Assembly: GCA_029203145.1 (NCBI GenBank)
Contig: CP119309.1
Span: 1,637,001 to 1,701,000, forward strand
Source: Candidatus Brevundimonas phytovorans
GTDB lineage: Bacteria > Pseudomonadota > Alphaproteobacteria > Caulobacterales > Caulobacteraceae
DNA length: 64,000 nt
Reading direction: 5' to 3'
The notes under the pieces: model-generated
What the model was told of the DNA's origin: nothing
What the model saw: the letters and a program-made list of their open reading frames with translations, nothing else
Database searches by the model: none
Made by a program: the position numbers and the translations under genes
In this document: positions 60,707-64,000 of the stretch, one piece after another
Layout of the letters: every line of letters starts with the position of its first letter
How positions within the stretch are numbered: the stretch's first letter is position 1

Positions 60707-60803
60707 TTCGAGCCTCCGGGACGGACGCCGCGCCCGTCGCGCCGAATCAACACCATGAAACGGGTTTCGCTCCCCGGTCGGTCGCGAACTGAGGATGGGC
60801 GGG

Positions 60804-61040
60804 TCAGCCGCAGGTTTCAGCCTGACCGTCTTCCAGGTCGATGACAAAGCAGTGCTCCCGACCTCCTTCCGTATCCGCCACGAAGAGACGGACCTCATTC
60901 CCGGCGTTCACAGGTGGAAAGAACAGTTCGGCGTACCCGACCGCCGCGGCCTCAAAGCTCGGGGCCTCGATCACATGGCCATGGGCTCGTCCTGCCCCTT
61001 CGGCGTAGACGAAAAAGCGGTTGTGTCCGGTTCCGGACAT
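60804..61040 (-). CDS. DUF5961-like small protein, 78 aa
   Basis: An ATG with AGGAGGT five bases upstream. The acidic alpha/beta product (RFFVYAEGAGRAHGHVIEA, SFEAAAVGYAELF, EVRLFVADTEGG) resembles a small family often near stress genes; the family name is from memory and tentative. It stands alone between Ku and the small membrane genes. Confidence 0.65.
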   Translation of the reverse strand: MSGTGHNRFFVYAEGAGRAHGHVIEAPSFEAAAVGYAELFFPPVNAGNEVRLFVADTEGGREHCFVIDLEDGQAETCG

Positions 61041-61125
61041 TGTGACCTCCTCAGCCTAGGCCTGATCGTATTCGACAGCTGACTCGGCTGGCGCCACAAG
61101 ACCCCCGTGTCGAGCGCTTCGCAGA

Positions 61126-61251
61126 TCAGGCGTCGGGCGGCGTTTCATCGGCCTCCTTCCGAGGCGCTCCTGGGTGACGGCGGCTCCACCGGATCGCCGC
61201 CGCCGCAACTGCGGCGAAGACGACACCGAGACCGAAAAGCAGGAAGTTCAT
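61126..61251 (-). CDS. Tiny membrane protein, 41 aa
   Basis: The start codon overlaps the stop of the 61-codon gene upstream (ATGA). Residues 2-20 form one hydrophobic helix, followed by an Arg-rich then acidic tail. This is the layout of a single-span protein. It is the last of four genes in a tightly packed membrane-protein operon. Confidence 0.5.
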   Translation of the reverse strand: MNFLLFGLGVVFAAVAAAAIRWSRRHPGAPRKEADETPPDA

Positions 61252-61433
61252 GCGCCCTCCCCCGGGCTCCATCCCCGTCCAATGCGTCTGAAAGTGCGGC
61301 TGATCAGGAACAATCCCATGGCGACCGGGACAGCTCCGAGAATGACCAGAAGAAAGGCGAGGAGCATCTGCATATCAAACCAGCGCCGGGCGAGCCCCGA
61401 AGGTTCCCTGCGGCGTCGCCCTCTCTCAGCCAC
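61248..61433 (-). CDS. Tiny membrane protein, 61 aa
   Basis: An Arg-rich N-terminus of about 20 residues, one hydrophobic helix (about residues 21-44), then a basic tail. The GTG at 61433 lies 11 bases after the TIGR02588-like stop; no strong ribosome site is visible, and a start at Met21 is possible. Part of the same compact operon. Confidence 0.55.
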   Translation of the reverse strand: MAERGRRRREPSGLARRWFDMQMLLAFLLVILGAVPVAMGLFLISRTFRRIGRGWSPGEGA

Positions 61434-61444
61434 TCAATAGGGCG

Positions 61445-61828
61445 TCACGGGTCGCTCCATCCCGTGATGCGGACGCGCGCCCGGGGTTTCTCTTCGGATG
61501 AAAAGACCAGGGTCGCCCGCTTTTCGCCGTGTCCCGGAACGTAGTCGAGCGTAGCCCCGGATTTCTCCCCGTCCGCCTCCCCTTCTATCTCCACAGCGGC
61601 GGCCGTCATGTCGCCGTTGTTCAGAACCTTGACCTCCAGCGCCCAGCCCGCTCCCACAGGACGAAGAGCTTGGGGCAGGACGGTCAGGTCAGGCGGCCTG
61701 CGATCGGCGAAGGCGGATCGCGCGAGCACCGCGATCGCTGCGGCGGTGACGATGAGACCCAATAGGGCGCAGACGCACTGCAGCCGTGACAGCTTCTCGC
61801 GAGCGGACTTCTCCCGGTTCTTCATCAT
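61445..61828 (-). CDS. TIGR02588-like protein
   Basis: An N-terminal cytoplasmic tail with Lys/Arg, one membrane helix (about residues 20-38) and an Ig-like beta domain outside (ALEVKVLNNGDMTAAAVEIEGE, quoted here as EVKVLNNGDMTAAAVEIEG; then RATLVFSSEEKPRARVRITGW). Its start overlaps the stop of the TIGR02587-like gene, the fixed two-gene pairing I recall for these families. Function unknown. Confidence 0.72.
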   Translation of the reverse strand: MMKNREKSAREKLSRLQCVCALLGLIVTAAAIAVLARSAFADRRPPDLTVLPQALRPVGAGWALEVKVLNNGDMTAAAVEIEGEADGEKSGATLDYVPGHGEKRATLVFSSEEKPRARVRITGWSDP

Positions 61829-62646
61829 CACACCAGAAGCCGCGCAGCTGCCGCCCCCAGGGCGGCTGGCAAGGCGAGAACGACGACATTGGCCATGACG
61901 GCGCCCGCGCCATGCCCGTCTACAGCGCCGAACACCCACAGCATGGCGAAGCTCGCAGCCAGGCAAAGGGCGTAGCCCGGCAGGGTGAAATCCAGGAAGG
62001 CGCGAAGAGGGCTTTCCTTCTCTTCCTGACCCGCGAAACCCGCCTCGAAGACAATGACGTGCAGAAGGATCAGGGACAGCGCCAGCAAGCCCAAGGCGCC
62101 TGACGGGGTCGTCAGGTAGGCGATCAGCCGCATCTCCTCCGTCGGCGCGAGGTTCATGGCGAAATACAAAGCCCCGGCCAGCATGAGGAAGAGCTCGCCG
62201 GGATAGGAGGCCTCGTCCTCATCGCCCTCCTCCGTATCCCCCGAAAGCTGGCGACGGGCGACAAGGGCCCCCAAAGCGGCCGGGACCGCCTGAAGCGATA
62301 TCTGTCCGACTGCCGAAGTCAGGGAGGCGTAGTCAAGGACGTTGAACATGGCCAGAAGGGCGGCCGAGGCTGAGAACCCGACTGCGAGCGCCACAAGCGT
62401 GTCCAGACTGTTGTTCACCAGGCCCCTTCGCGCAGAGAAGCCCGCGTAGTGAGCCAGACCGTAGAGGACGGGCAAGGCGACGATCACGAAGGCGAGGCGC
62501 CGCGCTGGCGCAGCCGACACGCCGATGGCCCACATCTCCATTGTCATCATCAGGGGAAGACTGAACAACAGGGCGCCGCCGAATGCGCGCCCCAGATCCG
62601 ACAGATAGTCGATCTCCGCCCCCATCCCGCGGTCTGCGGTCTTCAT
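61828..62646 (-). CDS. TIGR02587-like integral membrane protein
   Basis: 272 residues with seven or eight hydrophobic segments; the first ones read GALLFSLPLMMTMEMWAIG and LAFVIVALPVLYGLAHYAGF. A GGGAGGA ribosome site lies about eight bases before the ATG. An acidic loop (DTEEGDEDEASYPGE) splits the protein in the middle. The family has no known function and is always paired with TIGR02588. Confidence 0.75.
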   Translation of the reverse strand: MKTADRGMGAEIDYLSDLGRAFGGALLFSLPLMMTMEMWAIGVSAAPARRLAFVIVALPVLYGLAHYAGFSARRGLVNNSLDTLVALAVGFSASAALLAMFNVLDYASLTSAVGQISLQAVPAALGALVARRQLSGDTEEGDEDEASYPGELFLMLAGALYFAMNLAPTEEMRLIAYLTTPSGALGLLALSLILLHVIVFEAGFAGQEEKESPLRAFLDFTLPGYALCLAASFAMLWVFGAVDGHGAGAVMANVVVLALPAALGAAAARLLV

Positions 62647-62791
62647 CCTTCAGTTCCTCCCAACCTGCTGCCGCCTCGCCGAATACAGGCAGTCCTTCAC
62701 GAGCGCCGTCCGAGAACGCCCGGGCGCATTTCAAGCCAAGGTCCGACAAGCCTTACCGTTCCAGGTTCCGGACGTCGGTCGGCTTCGCCGC

Positions 62792-63685
62792 TCAGCCGAC
62801 GCCGGCGCCGCCTGTCACGCCCCAGACCTCTCCGGTGACGAAGCTGGCCTCCTGCGAGGCCAGCAGGACATAGACCGGCGCGATCTCCACAGGCTGACCC
62901 GGTCGGCCGAAGGCGCTGTGGGCCCCGAACTGCTCGACCTTCTCCTGCGGCTGGCCGCCGCTGGGTTGAAGCACGGTCCAGAAGGGCCCCGGGGCGACGG
63001 CGTTCACCCGTACGCCCTTTTCGATCATCTGCTTGGCCAGGGCCTTGGTGTAGGCGACGATGCCCGCCTTCGTCGTGGCGTAGTCCAGAAGGATGTCCGA
63101 GGGCTCATAGGCCTGGATCGAGGCGGTGGTGATAATGGCCGCGCCGGGCGGCAGGTGGGGGGCCGCGGCCTGACACAGCCAGTGCAGGGCGTAGAGGTTG
63201 GTCTTCATCGTGGCGTCGAAATCGTCAGTCGAGACTTGGGACACATCCTCCCGGTACTGCTGGTGACCGGCGTTGACGACCAGGATGTCCAGACCGCCGA
63301 AGGCCTCCGCCGCCCGAGCGACCATGGTCGCATTCCATGCCTCGTCACGAATGTCGCCTGGCAGGGCCAAAGCCTTCACCCCGGCCTTCTCGATCAAGGC
63401 GACCACCTCTTGCGCGTCCTTCTCCTCCGACGGCAGATAGGCGATGGCGACATCGGCCCCTTCGCGGGCGTAGGCGATGGCGGTCGCCCGCCCGATGCCG
63501 GAATCCCCGCCCGTGATGAGAGCTTTCCGGCCCTTCAGTCTGCCATGCCCCACATAGCTGTCTTCACCATGATCGGGCTGCGGCGTCATCCGCCCCGCCA
63601 GACCGGGTTCGGCCTGGGGCTGACGTGGAAAGGGCGGCCTGGGATATTGGTTGCGCGGATCCTGCATGGCGCGTCGATCAGGCAT
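62792..63685 (-). CDS. SDR family oxidoreductase (YdaD/YhxC-type)
   Basis: Classical short-chain dehydrogenase with an N-terminal extension of about 50 Pro/Arg/Gln-rich residues, as in the general-stress SDRs (YdaD). Cofactor motif ITGGDSGIGRA, NAGHQQY, and active site Ser (TTASIQAYEP) with Tyr/Lys in DYATTKAG. The ATG at 63685 has AAAGGA nine bases upstream and is preferred to 63718. Substrate unknown. Confidence 0.92.
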   Translation of the reverse strand: MPDRRAMQDPRNQYPRPPFPRQPQAEPGLAGRMTPQPDHGEDSYVGHGRLKGRKALITGGDSGIGRATAIAYAREGADVAIAYLPSEEKDAQEVVALIEKAGVKALALPGDIRDEAWNATMVARAAEAFGGLDILVVNAGHQQYREDVSQVSTDDFDATMKTNLYALHWLCQAAAPHLPPGAAIITTASIQAYEPSDILLDYATTKAGIVAYTKALAKQMIEKGVRVNAVAPGPFWTVLQPSGGQPQEKVEQFGAHSAFGRPGQPVEIAPVYVLLASQEASFVTGEVWGVTGGAGVG

Positions 63686-63814
63686 GGGGTCATCCTTTGA
63701 GGGGCGCGCCGCCATCATGGGGCGCTGGGCATGCCGACCTAATGTCCCGGTCGTGCGGCGCGTTCCTCTGTTACGAAGGCGACGCTGGCTCGAGCTCCTC
63801 CTTAGAGAAGGCCT

Positions 63815-64000
63815 TTATGATCGATCCTTCGCCAGAGCTCCGCCCCACAGCGGCCGAGCGCCCACCGTAACGCGGCGGGCCAAGCCGTGGCGTCTTAGCG
63901 CCTCCATCGAGGATAATGCCGCCAATTCCAAAGGCCGGTCGTGCCTCAGGGACTCACGCAATCGGGCGTCGCTGAACTGCCAAGCATCGATGGTGTATGG
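63815..64000 (-). CDS. Possible C-terminal end of a gene running off the window
   Basis: The frame is open from the right edge for 61 codons to a TAA at 63815-63817. The peptide is Arg/Leu/Ala-rich without recognisable motif. Because the region is GC-rich, an open frame of this size can occur by chance. The remainder between 63686 and 63814 holds no convincing gene. Confidence 0.22.
   Translation of the reverse strand, partial: PYTIDAWQFSDARLRESLRHDRPLELAALSSMEALRRHGLARRVTVGARPLWGGALAKDRS

Noticed and set aside
63625..63870. Plus-strand frame of about 80 codons at the right end
   Set aside because: Mostly antisense to the SDR N-terminus, no ribosome site and no recognisable product.

Overview
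The window looks like a chromosomal segment of a stalked or holdfast-forming alphaproteobacterium of the Caulobacterales. It is most like Brevundimonas, though I could not run a search to confirm this. The reasons are the very high GC content, a complete-looking holdfast (hfs) polysaccharide locus, alphaproteobacterial gene orders (nusB-ribH-ribB-ribE-ribD-nrdR-glyA, plsX-fabH-ihfA-merR, rplM-rpsI), 5-aminolevulinate synthase (hemA), a K+-insensitive H+-pyrophosphatase, and clustered GANTC (CcrM-type) sites in one promoter region.

Positions 1-8524 are the right end of a prophage. From the left edge there is the C-terminal part of a tail-tip (lambda J-like) protein. A lysis module follows: a holin-like protein, a GH24 lysozyme carrying an in-frame TGA, and an overlapping Rz/Rz1-type spanin pair. 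A cluster of very small opposite-strand ORFs sits inside the lysis module. A minus-strand leftward operon of small genes with an SRAP/YedK (HMCES-type) protein comes next, then a P4-type tyrosine integrase abutting tRNA-Ser(GCT), the evident attachment gene.

Positions 8756-17399 form the holdfast export locus (hfsE, F, G, H, an additional GT2 glycosyltransferase, then hfsB and hfsA on the opposite strand, and hfsD divergent). It is followed directly by an alginate-export-type outer-membrane beta-barrel and a Tat-exported amidohydrolase. No Wzy/HfsC-type polymerase is present in the locus.

Positions 20.7-41.5 kb are core housekeeping. They hold tRNAs (Pro-TGG, a duplicated tRNA-Glu, Pro-GGG), a DUF192 protein, a two-domain cold-shock protein, recJ, PHA synthase, msrB, argC, rpsI/rplM, a PhoX-like phosphatase, heme A synthase, the lipid/IHF cluster (merR, ihfA, fabH, plsX, DUF177, CBP3 chaperone), bamE and hppA.

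Positions 41.5-57.5 kb hold the thiL-nusB-rib-nrdR-glyA cluster, hemA, a 3-hydroxyisobutyrate dehydrogenase, two tandem exported methyltransferase-like proteins, glutathione reductase, rpiA, glmU and gph. The rib genes are unusual. RibD lacks its deaminase domain and carries a palindromic repeat inserted in frame. The GTP-cyclohydrolase-like half of RibBA has lost its catalytic motifs. A 9-nt-period repeat is shared by the upstream regions of ribE and gor.

Positions 57.7-64 kb hold a dicarboxylate/amino-acid symporter and tRNA-Val(CAC). Downstream of that tRNA lies what may be an old island: a lipoprotein, Ku, a DUF5961-like protein, a four-gene set of small membrane proteins of unknown function (TIGR02587/TIGR02588-like plus two tiny proteins) and a YdaD-type SDR. 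At least three copies or partial copies of an interspersed palindromic repeat (motif CCTTCTCCC...) are scattered through the window.
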